Part shown: piece after piece, positions 36,349 through 45,465 of the stretch
Layout: every line of letters begins with the position of its first letter
How positions within the stretch are numbered: the stretch's first letter is position 1
Source: Leptospira bouyouniensis
GTDB taxonomy: Bacteria > Spirochaetota > Leptospiria > Leptospirales > Leptospiraceae
NCBI RefSeq assembly: GCF_004769525.1
Contig: NZ_RQFT01000009.1
Span: 17,310 to 81,309, forward strand
Direction of reading: 5' to 3'
Length of the DNA: 64,000 bases
Translations under genes and position numbers: made by a program
The notes under the pieces: generated by a model
Database searches by the model: none
Seen by the model: the letters and a program-made list of their open reading frames with translations, nothing else
What the model was told of the DNA's origin: nothing

Positions 36349-36375
36349 CCATAGCGAACTTTTTCCGCTATGGTC
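36347..36375. terminator. Hairpin sharing its core with the terL terminator
   Basis: GACCATAGCG (36347-36356) pairs with CGCTATGGTC (36366-36375) around a 9-base loop containing a T run. It starts inside the stop codon of the preceding gene and sits about 15 bp before the next promoter element. The stem sequence is the same as in the 7215-7256 hairpin. Confidence 0.7.
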
Positions 36376-36389
36376 TATCCTGAAAAGAA

Positions 36390-36429
36390 TTGACTTTCAT
36401 TGGGATCCATTCCTTTGTCCTTCCCCATG
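36390..36429 (+). promoter_or_regulatory. Bipartite promoter-like element before the second polyvalent gene
   Basis: TTGACT at 36390 and CCTTTGTCCTTCCCCATG at 36412-36429, ending in the gene's ATG. A terminator hairpin lies directly upstream, so this is a clean operon boundary. Confidence 0.75.
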
Positions 36430-39000
36430 AATCAAAATCTTGCAATCATATTAAATTTTCTTAAAGGGAGCAAAGGCTCACAGGGGACGAATGTAAAATA
36501 CTACAAGCGAGAACCAAGAGCGAAAGGTGGTTATCGTTATTGGTACACTAAAGAAGCGTATGATCGAGATCACAAAAAACAAGAACCGAAAAAGGAAGGC
36601 AAGAAAGAGCCTTCTATTTGGAACAAGGTTGCTAGTTTTTTCGGAGTCAAGCCGACGGAAATCAATGCAAAGATTGAATCGGAATACAAAGAGAATTTGG
36701 ATGCAATAACTAAGGAAGTTGGACCCGTCTCAAAACAGGATTTCTCCTCTCACCTAGCAGAATATTTAGCAAACAAAACCAAATGGGATTCAAAATTTAA
36801 GGCAAAAAAAACCGAGCCTACAAAAGAAACTGCTGAACCAAAAGAAGAGATTGGTGACGACATCGATGCCGTCACCAAAGAGAAACAGGAAAAAACTCCA
36901 AAGGGAAAGGTCAAAGAGCAGGCAGATAAATTTCAGGATGGGAAAAAATGGAATCTGAAGCTCATGCAATTCATTGCAAGTAAGTATACTGATTCAAATG
37001 AGAAACATGGGGAGGGATCCTCTCAAGAAATTGTAAATAATTTGGAGAAACTTGGATTCACCAAAGAGCAAACTTCAGAAGTAAAAAACGCAACAAAATA
37101 CAAATACCTTTCACAAAGTGGGAAGGAAGTGAGTTTTTTTTATAAACCTACTGAAGATAAATGGATTTGGTCTCAAGGAACGGGAACTGAAAAATTTTAT
37201 TCCGAAAAAGATCCTAAACAAGTTTTGTCACAGGCAAAGAACTCTATTGAAAGTCTCGGAGAGCAAGGTATTTCCAATTGGAGTGAAATCCCAAAATCCA
37301 AAAAAGATGAATTGGGTAAATTGCTGGATAGTTTGAAAAAGAATTCCAGCTTACCTAAATCCCAAACTGATACTAAGGAACTATCCAAATTAGTCAACGA
37401 GCAGGACCCGATTGAAGCTAAAATCGCTCAATCCTGGAATAAAATTGATACCATTCGGAAGGATAAAAGCCTCAGTGAGGATGAGTTTAGGACGGAAATT
37501 GAAAAAGCCCGTTCTGAATTAAGATCTGCAATGAAAGAAAAACAGGTGCGTGATGGTTTCAAAACACTTAGCGATCTAGAGAAAGTCGCATTTGAAGCAT
37601 TGTACAAGGTCGATGCACCTGACACATTTCCTGTTGATGCTAAAGGTAATGTAGACAAGAAAGCAATTTCGAATTACGTTAAAGAAAAACAAGCACTCGA
37701 TCCAGATGCACGTTCCAAAGCAATGATTGGCAATGATAATGCTAAGAAGGATGGTGCAATAAAAGCAATTTCTGAAATTAAAAAAAAAAGCCCTAAGCTA
37801 AGATCGCAAGCACTTCGCATTTCTGGAGACAAACATGTCTATCGACAATCTGTGTCCGGGAAGACTTCAAATAAATTAAAAGAAGTTCCTGCTTCAGATA
37901 TCTCTACAATTGAGCAATACACTGACGAAAAAAATTATAATCGAAAAGTTATTGAAGGAATCAAATCATCAATTCTTGCCAAAGGATTCGATCCTGGTTC
38001 TCCAATTAAGGTTGATAGAGATAAAAACGGTCAAATGACAGTCGTCGATGGGCATCATCGTTTCACAGCCGTAAAAGAACTTATTTCGGAAGCAAAACTT
38101 CCAAAAGATACCCCAATCTATGTAATTGAGGAAAAATACAATTCTGAATCTGATCGTTTACTCGCTCAGGTCTCAGCGAACAAAAACAAGCGTGAAGTGG
38201 AGCGGTTGGATGATGCAAAAGCCTACGCGAAACTTATAGAGCAAGGAAAGTCCGTACAAGAAATTTCAGAAAGAACAGGAGAGTCTACGGAATATGTCAA
38301 AGGAACCATTGCACTCAATAATTTAATTCCAGAACTTAAAGACCTTCTCCGAACCGATGCGAAAAAGAACATCCGTACATCTGATAAAGCAAACGATGGA
38401 TCCAAAGAGAAAAGGGAATCGATTCCTGAATCATTGGCAATCGTTATCGCAAAAAACGGGATCGATGAAGTAGGCAAGCCCTCACCTACAATCCAAAGAA
38501 AGGCGTTCTCATGGTACAATCAAAACAAAGGAAAGGGAATTTCACCTAACCAAGTTAAGTCGTATATTGATAGTCTCAAAGCACAGAATTTTTCCTTCGG
38601 GAACGTGGACTCTGCCGGTAGATCTGACGTAGAACAGGAGGCTGTGAAATTTGCAGGTGGCGAGGACAATGCAAAGGCAAATTCAGCAGGCTTCGAAAAC
38701 TTACTAACGGCAATCCAAAAACCAATTCAGAAATTCCTTGGTGATACAATTACGGATCTCAATGAAGGAAGAGCGAAAGAATTAGCTGCTTCAATAATTG
38801 CAACCAAAGGTGAGAGTGCACTGGAAACAGAACTTGCAAGGCTATCTGATGCACTCAATAATATTGCTGCTTTTAGAGATTCATTGAAAAAGAAATTCAG
38901 AGAAATAAAAGCAGATTCCCAAACTCCGGATATGTTCGCTTTCAAAAGCTCGATTGGAACTTTCCTCAAAGCTCTGAAAAATAAAAATCAGGTATGTTAA
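36427..39000 (+). CDS. Polyvalent protein with ParB nuclease-like domain
   Basis: An 857-aa protein. The N terminus has a GGYRYWYTKEAYDRD motif resembling those of phage polyvalent or minor head proteins. Long charged helices follow. Residues ~495-600 form a ParB/Srx-type domain: NRKVIEGIKSSILAKGFDPG, then QMTVVDGHHRFTAVKELI, and a helix-turn-helix-like segment (VQEISERTGESTEYVKGTIA). The ParB fold here may be a nuclease or DNA-binding module carried in the virion or ejected with DNA. ATG 36427 is chosen because the promoter element ends there. Confidence 0.7.
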   Translation: MNQNLAIILNFLKGSKGSQGTNVKYYKREPRAKGGYRYWYTKEAYDRDHKKQEPKKEGKKEPSIWNKVASFFGVKPTEINAKIESEYKENLDAITKEVGPVSKQDFSSHLAEYLANKTKWDSKFKAKKTEPTKETAEPKEEIGDDIDAVTKEKQEKTPKGKVKEQADKFQDGKKWNLKLMQFIASKYTDSNEKHGEGSSQEIVNNLEKLGFTKEQTSEVKNATKYKYLSQSGKEVSFFYKPTEDKWIWSQGTGTEKFYSEKDPKQVLSQAKNSIESLGEQGISNWSEIPKSKKDELGKLLDSLKKNSSLPKSQTDTKELSKLVNEQDPIEAKIAQSWNKIDTIRKDKSLSEDEFRTEIEKARSELRSAMKEKQVRDGFKTLSDLEKVAFEALYKVDAPDTFPVDAKGNVDKKAISNYVKEKQALDPDARSKAMIGNDNAKKDGAIKAISEIKKKSPKLRSQALRISGDKHVYRQSVSGKTSNKLKEVPASDISTIEQYTDEKNYNRKVIEGIKSSILAKGFDPGSPIKVDRDKNGQMTVVDGHHRFTAVKELISEAKLPKDTPIYVIEEKYNSESDRLLAQVSANKNKREVERLDDAKAYAKLIEQGKSVQEISERTGESTEYVKGTIALNNLIPELKDLLRTDAKKNIRTSDKANDGSKEKRESIPESLAIVIAKNGIDEVGKPSPTIQRKAFSWYNQNKGKGISPNQVKSYIDSLKAQNFSFGNVDSAGRSDVEQEAVKFAGGEDNAKANSAGFENLLTAIQKPIQKFLGDTITDLNEGRAKELAASIIATKGESALETELARLSDALNNIAAFRDSLKKKFREIKADSQTPDMFAFKSSIGTFLKALKNKNQVC

Positions 39001-39001
39001 A

Positions 39002-39760
39002 GTGAGTATTTCCAATGTGTTATCGCAAATCAAAAAGAGGCCTGAAAATTTCCTTCGGTATTTTTCAGTTCTCCGAGAAGCTGCGGAAAAAATCCAGTCT
39101 CGATGGCTCTTCATGGCAGGCGAACGAGCGAAACTTGGAGTTAAAGCAGGAGGATTAGGTTGGTGGGGAGTTAAGTATCTTAGTAGAGGTCAGATACAAA
39201 TCGAACAACAAGGTATTGGATATAAAATATTTTATTCAAAAGGAACTGGGAACTACGATGTTGAAAAAATTGCCGAGAATGGTCGAGGAGCGTTTGATAT
39301 TGTTCAAAGCCTGTTGAATAATTCAAAAAAAGTCAGAATTTCTAAAGGTGGGAAAAAATATTTAATTGTTCCCATGGCATCTAACGAAAGCCAAACGGAC
39401 GTAGTCATGAAAATTGTTGGGAGTCACAAAGAAGAGTCTCCAAATGGCGGATTTGTAACTCGGAATAAATATAGTTATACCAAGCTAACAGACAAAAAGA
39501 GAGGAACTAAAACATTCCAATTTTCTCAAACGCAAGAAAGAGGTGGAAGAAGTAGTTCAAATCATAATTTGATAATGGTGACTTCGGATTCACAATGGAA
39601 GCCTTATCCTGAAATCAAGGGACAGAAATTTTCTGCCAAGATGCAAAAGGTTGCAGATCAGATGCTTACGAGCGAACCCTTTCTCAAGGCACTTGCAGAG
39701 GCTATTATCATCGATCTTCAAGAGAATAGAATCAAGGCTCAAAAGGAAAAACGGAAATGA
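39002..39760 (+). CDS. Putative neck or tail-completion protein
   Basis: A 252-aa protein from GTG 39002, one base after the preceding stop. It has an N-terminal helical part (FLRYFSVLREAAEKIQSRWL) and a basic beta-rich middle (RISKGGKKYLIVPMASNESQ). It lies between the polyvalent proteins and the sheath gene, where neck proteins usually sit. No family recognised. Confidence 0.5.
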   Translation: MSISNVLSQIKKRPENFLRYFSVLREAAEKIQSRWLFMAGERAKLGVKAGGLGWWGVKYLSRGQIQIEQQGIGYKIFYSKGTGNYDVEKIAENGRGAFDIVQSLLNNSKKVRISKGGKKYLIVPMASNESQTDVVMKIVGSHKEESPNGGFVTRNKYSYTKLTDKKRGTKTFQFSQTQERGGRSSSNHNLIMVTSDSQWKPYPEIKGQKFSAKMQKVADQMLTSEPFLKALAEAIIIDLQENRIKAQKEKRK

Positions 39761-40533
39761 TATTATCAATGTGGCAATTGGATCCTGAATTTCGAATTAT
39801 TCAAGAATTGAAAGCACTCTACTTAGAGACTGGATTGGGAGATAGGGGCATACCATGTGAAAAAATTGTTCACCCGGGACATCCACTGTATTCAATCGCC
39901 TCTGTCCCTTCCGGGGAAGGGGCAAAAGACACTGATTCATTTTTCCCAAAAGTTGGGGTGGAATGGACGGATGATGAACCCTCCGATGATTTAGGTGGGA
40001 ATTACAGAATTTTCCCTTTTGATTCTCAGATTAAAAACAAAATTAGCGCATATAAAAATAAAAAAGATTCTGAATACGAACATTTTGGATACAAACAATT
40101 TGATAAGATTCTAAATTCAACTAACTTTGGTATAGTGGAATCTTACACCTCACATATCGTTTCAAATGTAAACATATCTGGTTGGGGAGGAAGCGGTAAC
40201 AATGGAAGGAAAACGGCCCAAGAATTATACAAGGCGACAATGTCAGTCCTTCCTTTTCTCAAACACAACTTACAAAAGAAATATAAGGCTTCAGTAAGTC
40301 TTGAAGGGAAACCTGCTCTTAACGTAGAAGCACCTCAAATCGGAAGAGGTGCATGGGGTTTTGAAGTAATGTTATCAGTAAGGCAAATCAAAAGAGAGTT
40401 TAGGTTCACTGAAGGAACTCTCATTGAAAAGGCTGATGTTTACTTTGATGGAGTAGGTACTCTTCCAGGTAGAGAAAAGTTAGGAAAATCAAACGGAAAC
40501 ATGAATTTTCATCCTCTAAAATCAAAAATTTAG
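39757..40533 (+). CDS. Hypothetical neck/tail-region protein
   Basis: A 258-aa protein overlapping the upstream gene by four bases. It contains a proline/glycine-rich N-terminal half and a Gly/Ser/Asn segment (NVNISGWGGSGNNGRKTAQE). Position before sheath suggests a tail terminator or neck role. No family recognised. Confidence 0.5.
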   Translation: MILSMWQLDPEFRIIQELKALYLETGLGDRGIPCEKIVHPGHPLYSIASVPSGEGAKDTDSFFPKVGVEWTDDEPSDDLGGNYRIFPFDSQIKNKISAYKNKKDSEYEHFGYKQFDKILNSTNFGIVESYTSHIVSNVNISGWGGSGNNGRKTAQELYKATMSVLPFLKHNLQKKYKASVSLEGKPALNVEAPQIGRGAWGFEVMLSVRQIKREFRFTEGTLIEKADVYFDGVGTLPGREKLGKSNGNMNFHPLKSKI

Positions 40534-40573
40534 TTGATAATTTTGGAGTCTAGTTCCCTTGTCACTTCCCATG
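40534..40573 (+). promoter_or_regulatory. Bipartite promoter-like element before the sheath operon
   Basis: TTGATA at 40534 and a perfect CCCTTGTCACTTCCCATG at 40556-40573, ending in the ATG of the small gene that precedes sheath. Confidence 0.78.
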
Positions 40574-40822
40574 CAAGGGACTCAAGATTCTAACGTCGAA
40601 ACAAAGCAAAAAGCTACAAAAGTCGTGGATTCTTCACCTAACAAAGAATTGGTAAAGGATCCAACTGCAAAATTCATTGAGTCCAAACCTGAACTTGCCC
40701 GTTATTCTATGGCGCAAGTATTCCGGGAGTTTTTGGTAAAGAACCATGAAAAGTTTAACGGTTTGAAGGCCAAAGATGATTACGAGAAAGCATTTCAGGA
40801 ATTTTGGGGAGTGAAAAAGTAA
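40571..40822 (+). CDS. Small protein preceding the sheath
   Basis: An 83-aa protein from ATG 40571 (TTG 40559 would add four residues). It is hydrophilic and Lys-rich, with a helical C-terminal half (YSMAQVFREFLVKNHEKFNG). Its stop directly abuts the sheath start. No family recognised. Confidence 0.6.
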   Translation: MQGTQDSNVETKQKATKVVDSSPNKELVKDPTAKFIESKPELARYSMAQVFREFLVKNHEKFNGLKAKDDYEKAFQEFWGVKK

Positions 40823-42607
40823 ATGGGCGTTTTAGGAAAAGCATTCGAGGGACGTTCTTACGTTCGACCAGGTTCGAGAGGAAAATTTCGTGCTAAGGAT
40901 CAAATCCCTGGCGATTCTGTTGATCTATTCACTCAATTAATTATTGGGCAAGCCGACAATGGTGTAAATTGTAATGATACAAATTTACCAGATGACGAAA
41001 GATATTATATTTTTTACTCGTTCGATGAAGCGAAAAAAGTTCTAGGTGGTGGCGAACTTTTGGAAGCGATTATGCTTGCAGATACTCCATCTAGCGAAGA
41101 TGATTTTGCACCTGGCCCACAAAGATTTATAGCACTCAATACAAGAGCAAATGTGGCTGCTAGTGCATCCATTCCATCATTAAAATCAGGGCAATCTCAT
41201 ACTCTTACCTTCCCTATCCCTGGTCCAAAAGGTAAAAAAATTCGATTCCGTAAAACGGTAGCGACTAAACAAATTGAGATTGGTGATAATGAAGGTATAC
41301 TTACCTCCCCTGCTCTTGAACAAAAAGTTTTAACTATATCTTATTCCGGAGATGCGACTTCTGCGATTCTTTCCGTTAATGGAACCGCTTTAATTGTTAC
41401 TTTGGCAGGTCAAAATGATGGATCACTTTCACTTTCTGTTCCATTTGCTGATTATCCTACAGCCATTGAAGCTGTAGATTATATCAATTCGATTCCATTC
41501 TACACTGCATCAATGATGTCCAATGCTACATTTCTGATGTCCAATTTGGATCATGTTGAAACTGAGGATGCAATTTCAGTAAAAAGTCCTGCCATTGCAA
41601 CTGTCTATGCTGATTTGTTTGCTGAGAAGAATTGGATTGAATCTACAGGATTTGCAGTATTTACAACGGCAGCGACCGTTAAAAAACCTTTTGCAAACAA
41701 TACAATATTCACCTACCTAACCACTGGTGGTACAACAGGTACGGAAGGAGTAACTGCAGTTAAAGATGCGATTACATTTGCAAAAAAAATTCCTGCAATG
41801 TATCGTAATATTCTCGCGTCCTCCTTATCTGACAAAGTGCATTTTAAAACCGCTTGCTTCGATATGATTTCTCCGGATGGAGGAAAGGAAACGATTGGTG
41901 GTTGTGGTGGGGATTTGTCGTTATCTGTTGACGCAAGGCGTGAAGAAGCCCGCACTTTGGGCGTTTATTGGATGAACTACGGCCTTGAAAAGTTCGTGGC
42001 TTTTGATCTTGCAGGAAATCAAAAAACTTATCCTGGTTATATGCTTTCTGTTTTAGATAATGCAATTTCTGCAGCAAACTCTCCTCGGCATTCCCCAACC
42101 TGGAAAGCACTCAATATCTTAAAAAGCGCAGAAAACCTGATTGATTCAGTGCGTGATGCATCAATTCGCGATGGAGCATTGGTTCTCACCAAGAATCCAG
42201 TCACGGGTGCATGGGTGATCGAGAGATCTATCACAACCGAACGAAAAGACAATATCATACTCAACGAAAAGAACAGTGTTGCCGTTGCACTAACAATGGT
42301 TCGTGAACTTCGGGAAGGATTTAATTCTCGGTTTATCGGTCGTTCAACGGTCGATGAAAATGCGAAAGTCCAAGGTGTGACAGTTGCAGACGTAAAGGGA
42401 TATGTCGAACAGAGACTTCAATCCTTTGTTGAAAAAGGTTATTTGGTCGGATCCTCGGCTCTTGGTGTTGATGCATTCCAGAAAGATTTCATTGTCGAAG
42501 TTGACGGTGATACTTGGTATTTTAGATCGCTCGAAGGTACGGTGATCTCACCAGTGAATTTCATTTTCTACATTCTCTCTCTTGATACTCTCAAAGGAAG
42601 TGCATAA
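40823..42607 (+). CDS. Contractile tail sheath protein
   Basis: A 594-aa protein. Length, position before the tube gene, and the C-terminal block fit phage tail sheaths: VKGYVEQRLQSFVEKGYLVG, followed by a final beta region (ISPVNFIFYILSLDTLKGSA). The mid-protein segment ARTLGVYWMNYGLEKFVAFD and the alpha/beta core are also sheath-like. The sheath contracts to drive the tube through the envelope, so the virus is a myovirus. Confidence 0.82.
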   Translation: MGVLGKAFEGRSYVRPGSRGKFRAKDQIPGDSVDLFTQLIIGQADNGVNCNDTNLPDDERYYIFYSFDEAKKVLGGGELLEAIMLADTPSSEDDFAPGPQRFIALNTRANVAASASIPSLKSGQSHTLTFPIPGPKGKKIRFRKTVATKQIEIGDNEGILTSPALEQKVLTISYSGDATSAILSVNGTALIVTLAGQNDGSLSLSVPFADYPTAIEAVDYINSIPFYTASMMSNATFLMSNLDHVETEDAISVKSPAIATVYADLFAEKNWIESTGFAVFTTAATVKKPFANNTIFTYLTTGGTTGTEGVTAVKDAITFAKKIPAMYRNILASSLSDKVHFKTACFDMISPDGGKETIGGCGGDLSLSVDARREEARTLGVYWMNYGLEKFVAFDLAGNQKTYPGYMLSVLDNAISAANSPRHSPTWKALNILKSAENLIDSVRDASIRDGALVLTKNPVTGAWVIERSITTERKDNIILNEKNSVAVALTMVRELREGFNSRFIGRSTVDENAKVQGVTVADVKGYVEQRLQSFVEKGYLVGSSALGVDAFQKDFIVEVDGDTWYFRSLEGTVISPVNFIFYILSLDTLKGSA

Positions 42608-42610
42608 GCC

Positions 42611-43060
42611 ATGCCAGATATCTCAATTGGTGACATACCAGATACTTCGATCCTAGTTGGATCCAATGCTCAAGTTTACATAGATGGAAAACTTGCTGCT
42701 TATGTGGATGATATTGATGTCGATGAAAACTATAACCAAACTGACATTCGAGCAATTGGTGATTTTTTCCCGAAGGATACAAAAGCATTATTCTTTGATG
42801 GCTCATTTTCTGGAAAAATGTGGGTTATCACGGATGAAAAAGATCCAGGCTCAATTGTAAAGTCTCTCCCTGATTTAACTAATATCTTAACTAAAAAAGG
42901 GAATTTGTGGGAATTTAGAGAAAAAAGTACTGGGAAAAGAATTATGCGTTGTGTAGCCAAACTCAATACTCGCAGAACAAATATTTCAACTACACAACCA
43001 AGTGTTAGAAATGTTTCCTTTAAGATAATTCGAATTCAACACATGGAAGGTGATAACTAA
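42611..43060 (+). CDS. Tail tube protein
   Basis: A 149-aa beta-rich protein directly after the sheath, in the size range of myovirus tube proteins. Features include NAQVYIDGKLAAYVDDIDVD near the N terminus and FKIIRIQHMEGDN at the end. It polymerises into the inner tail channel. Confidence 0.75.
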   Translation: MPDISIGDIPDTSILVGSNAQVYIDGKLAAYVDDIDVDENYNQTDIRAIGDFFPKDTKALFFDGSFSGKMWVITDEKDPGSIVKSLPDLTNILTKKGNLWEFREKSTGKRIMRCVAKLNTRRTNISTTQPSVRNVSFKIIRIQHMEGDN

Positions 43061-43062
43061 GT

Positions 43063-43497
43063 ATGGGTCTATTCCCTGGAGTCGAAAGAGAATTCCAATT
43101 TGAAGTTGATGGTCATAAATTCGGAGGAAAATTCCCTCTTCCTTCCGATCGACGTAACATAGATGTCATTGTCTCACAAAGATTAGGTGGTGCTTCACTT
43201 CAGTCCATTCCTTCAGAGACCTATTCTGCCGAGTATGTTTTTGTAACATTAAACTATATTCTTACAGATAGACCGAGGGATATGGAAGGAATGGATTTTG
43301 CTGACATACCTGACGAGGAATTCATCCTCAAAGTTTGGACACAATATAATAAACTTCAAAAAGCCTATCAAGTAGGCCTAAAAAAAAATAACCGAACCGT
43401 CTTATCTACAAAAGCTTCTGGCAAACAACCTGGACAGCCTACTAAACCTATATCTTCTAAAAGAGTTTCGGATATTGCCGAGAGGCTACAAGACTAG
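43063..43497 (+). CDS. Tail assembly chaperone, short form (gpG-like)
   Basis: A 144-aa protein between tube and tape measure, the conserved position of tail assembly chaperones. An A9 run (43380-43388) occurs near codon 107; beyond it the sequence is polar and flexible (SGKQPGQPTKPISSKRVSDI). The overlapping downstream frame is open exactly from this run, which predicts a frameshifted long form. Confidence 0.7.
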   Translation: MGLFPGVEREFQFEVDGHKFGGKFPLPSDRRNIDVIVSQRLGGASLQSIPSETYSAEYVFVTLNYILTDRPRDMEGMDFADIPDEEFILKVWTQYNKLQKAYQVGLKKNNRTVLSTKASGKQPGQPTKPISSKRVSDIAERLQD

Positions 43498-43741
43498 CGA
43501 GGATTTCCAAATAGAGGAAAAACTCGCAATATTCATTGCAGAATCCGTTCGCCCCGACTTTGAACAAATTCAAAAGTATATGGGTATAAAAACAAAAATC
43601 GAAGAACTCGAGGACCGGCCTTTATCTTATTGGATAGATAATGGTATAAGCCAACTCTCAAAAGCAGACCAAGAAAGAATTGCCCGATCTAAACGAGAGA
43701 GCGAGATCATAGAACTAAAACAACAGATAGGAGAGGCATAG
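43382..43741 (+). CDS. Frameshifted extension of the tail chaperone (gpGT-like)
   Basis: This frame is +1 (equal to -2) relative to the short form. An in-frame TAA at 43379 closes it on the left; it is then open from the A-run through to TAG 43739-43741. The 31 codons before the internal TTG at 43475 already look protein-like (ITEPSYLQKLLANNLDSLLN), followed by YKTSEDFQIEEKLAIFIAES. Ribosomal or transcriptional slippage on the A-run would give a ~226-residue fusion. Mu-type phages are known to use a -2 shift here. Independent initiation at TTG 43475 is the alternative. Confidence 0.65.
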   Translation, partial: KKITEPSYLQKLLANNLDSLLNLYLLKEFRILPRGYKTSEDFQIEEKLAIFIAESVRPDFEQIQKYMGIKTKIEELEDRPLSYWIDNGISQLSKADQERIARSKRESEIIELKQQIGEA

Positions 43742-43743
43742 TC

Positions 43744-45459
43744 ATGGCTGAAGTACTAATAGATGTAGACAGTATTGCATCGAAACTAGCGCAAAAACTC
43801 GGACCAGAAATGGTCGCAGAGATTTCTAAACGCCAAAAGAGTGCTGGCAGTGGTAACGATGATTCTAGTGGTGGATCGAAAAAGGGATCACCGAGTAAGA
43901 GGAAAGAAACGAAAAAAGAATCACTTACCGACAAAACAGTTAATAGTTACAAGGAAGGTGCAGAATTAAGCACTCTCGACCAAGACGCCTCAGAGTTAAG
44001 ATCTGGAAGATTTTCAGGAGTCATCGGTAGAAGAATCGATTCGGCGAAAAAAATAAAAGATAAGATCCAAGAGGAACGTAAGAAACGCGCTGAAAAATAC
44101 GGCGATGTTAGTCGATCGCAAGACGACAGCAACCATCTTGGAAATCAAATGTCTGGCCAATATGAAATCAATGGCCGTCAAAAATACAATATTTTAGAAG
44201 TAAAAGAAGCAAGAATTATGAATATCCACATGAAAGGAGGGTTAGGTGGTTCAGGCTCTTTTGGTGGAGGTGTATCTATTCCAGGACGAGATAATGGCCC
44301 TACCCCAGCTTCTCAAGTTAATCAACTTGGCAGCAACATGGAAAAACGCAATGAGGGAGTCTCAAAGGCAGGACAAGGATTCGCAAGCGGTATTGGAATC
44401 CCGGTTGTAGGAGCTATTCTAGGGGCAACGGTAGCTGCTATCTCTACAATGGGCGGTATGCACCAACAAGCCCTGCAGGCACAAGAAGGTACATTTAGCG
44501 CATATCGTGGGCAAGGCGGTAGACTCGGAAGCGGGATTACGAGCGAGAACGGTATAGTGCGGACGCCAGAATTAGCTCAATTGGGGATAGCGCGCGCGAG
44601 AATATTGGGAGGTGATCCAAATTCACAAATAGGGATGAACGCAAGATATGGAACGGGGTTAGGAGTCAGATTTGGTGTTACTCAAGGTCTCGGGGGTTCC
44701 GCAGGTGCGGAGCTGTTTGCAAAAATGAGAAAATTTGGCGGGTTCGATGAAAGTGAATCCTCTTTAAAGAAAATCATGTCTGATGGAATTCGATCGGGTT
44801 TCAATGGGCTTAGGCAAGCTGAGTTTATGCAACAAGTTACAGGGATATCAGAAAACGCTTATAATTCTGGCATGGGAATTCAATCAGCAGATAAAATCGC
44901 GGGTGCCTTTTCCGGTTTGAGTGGTGCTGGTATCCGAGATAATCGATTAAGTTCTGTTTATAGCGCGATGAATGATAATATGACCAAAGACGGAGGTCAA
45001 ATGAATTCAATGTTAGTCGCTCACCATATGCAACAGAATGGAGGGGATTACTTAGCAGCAATGGCAGCGGCAGAAGAAGGTATGGGAAGTCAGGCGAATA
45101 TTGGTGCGATCAATAAAATGACACAAGGAATGGATCCAAAAACGAAAGCTATTTGGATGAAAAAACAAGGATTAATCACTGCTACAGAAGGACAAAATTC
45201 AATTAGTTTAGGTAAAGATATCTTAACAGAAGCTGGAAAAACAACAACTGTAAGCTTCGAAGGTAGAGATGCAGGAAACGATGTTAGAAATGTTTCGGGC
45301 CAAACTCAAATTACACATTCAAATCAATTGGATGCAGCTGCTATGGGAGAAGCCTTTGAAGCTGCATATGCGGTTCAAAACAAAATATTTGATTTGATGA
45401 TTAAATTAGCAAAATCTGGCAATGAGACCGTCGCAAAATTGAAGAGATATTTGGACTAA
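43744..45459 (+). CDS. Tail tape measure protein
   Basis: A 571-aa protein downstream of the tail chaperone. The N-terminal third is charged and helical; a hydrophobic Gly/Ala segment (ASGIGIPVVGAILGATVAAI) lies near residues 215-235, followed by Gly-rich helices. Tape measure proteins set tail length and often have a central membrane-active segment. It is short for a myovirus, implying a short tail or a split function. Confidence 0.7.
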   Translation: MAEVLIDVDSIASKLAQKLGPEMVAEISKRQKSAGSGNDDSSGGSKKGSPSKRKETKKESLTDKTVNSYKEGAELSTLDQDASELRSGRFSGVIGRRIDSAKKIKDKIQEERKKRAEKYGDVSRSQDDSNHLGNQMSGQYEINGRQKYNILEVKEARIMNIHMKGGLGGSGSFGGGVSIPGRDNGPTPASQVNQLGSNMEKRNEGVSKAGQGFASGIGIPVVGAILGATVAAISTMGGMHQQALQAQEGTFSAYRGQGGRLGSGITSENGIVRTPELAQLGIARARILGGDPNSQIGMNARYGTGLGVRFGVTQGLGGSAGAELFAKMRKFGGFDESESSLKKIMSDGIRSGFNGLRQAEFMQQVTGISENAYNSGMGIQSADKIAGAFSGLSGAGIRDNRLSSVYSAMNDNMTKDGGQMNSMLVAHHMQQNGGDYLAAMAAAEEGMGSQANIGAINKMTQGMDPKTKAIWMKKQGLITATEGQNSISLGKDILTEAGKTTTVSFEGRDAGNDVRNVSGQTQITHSNQLDAAAMGEAFEAAYAVQNKIFDLMIKLAKSGNETVAKLKRYLD

Positions 45460-45465
45460 TGTGAT

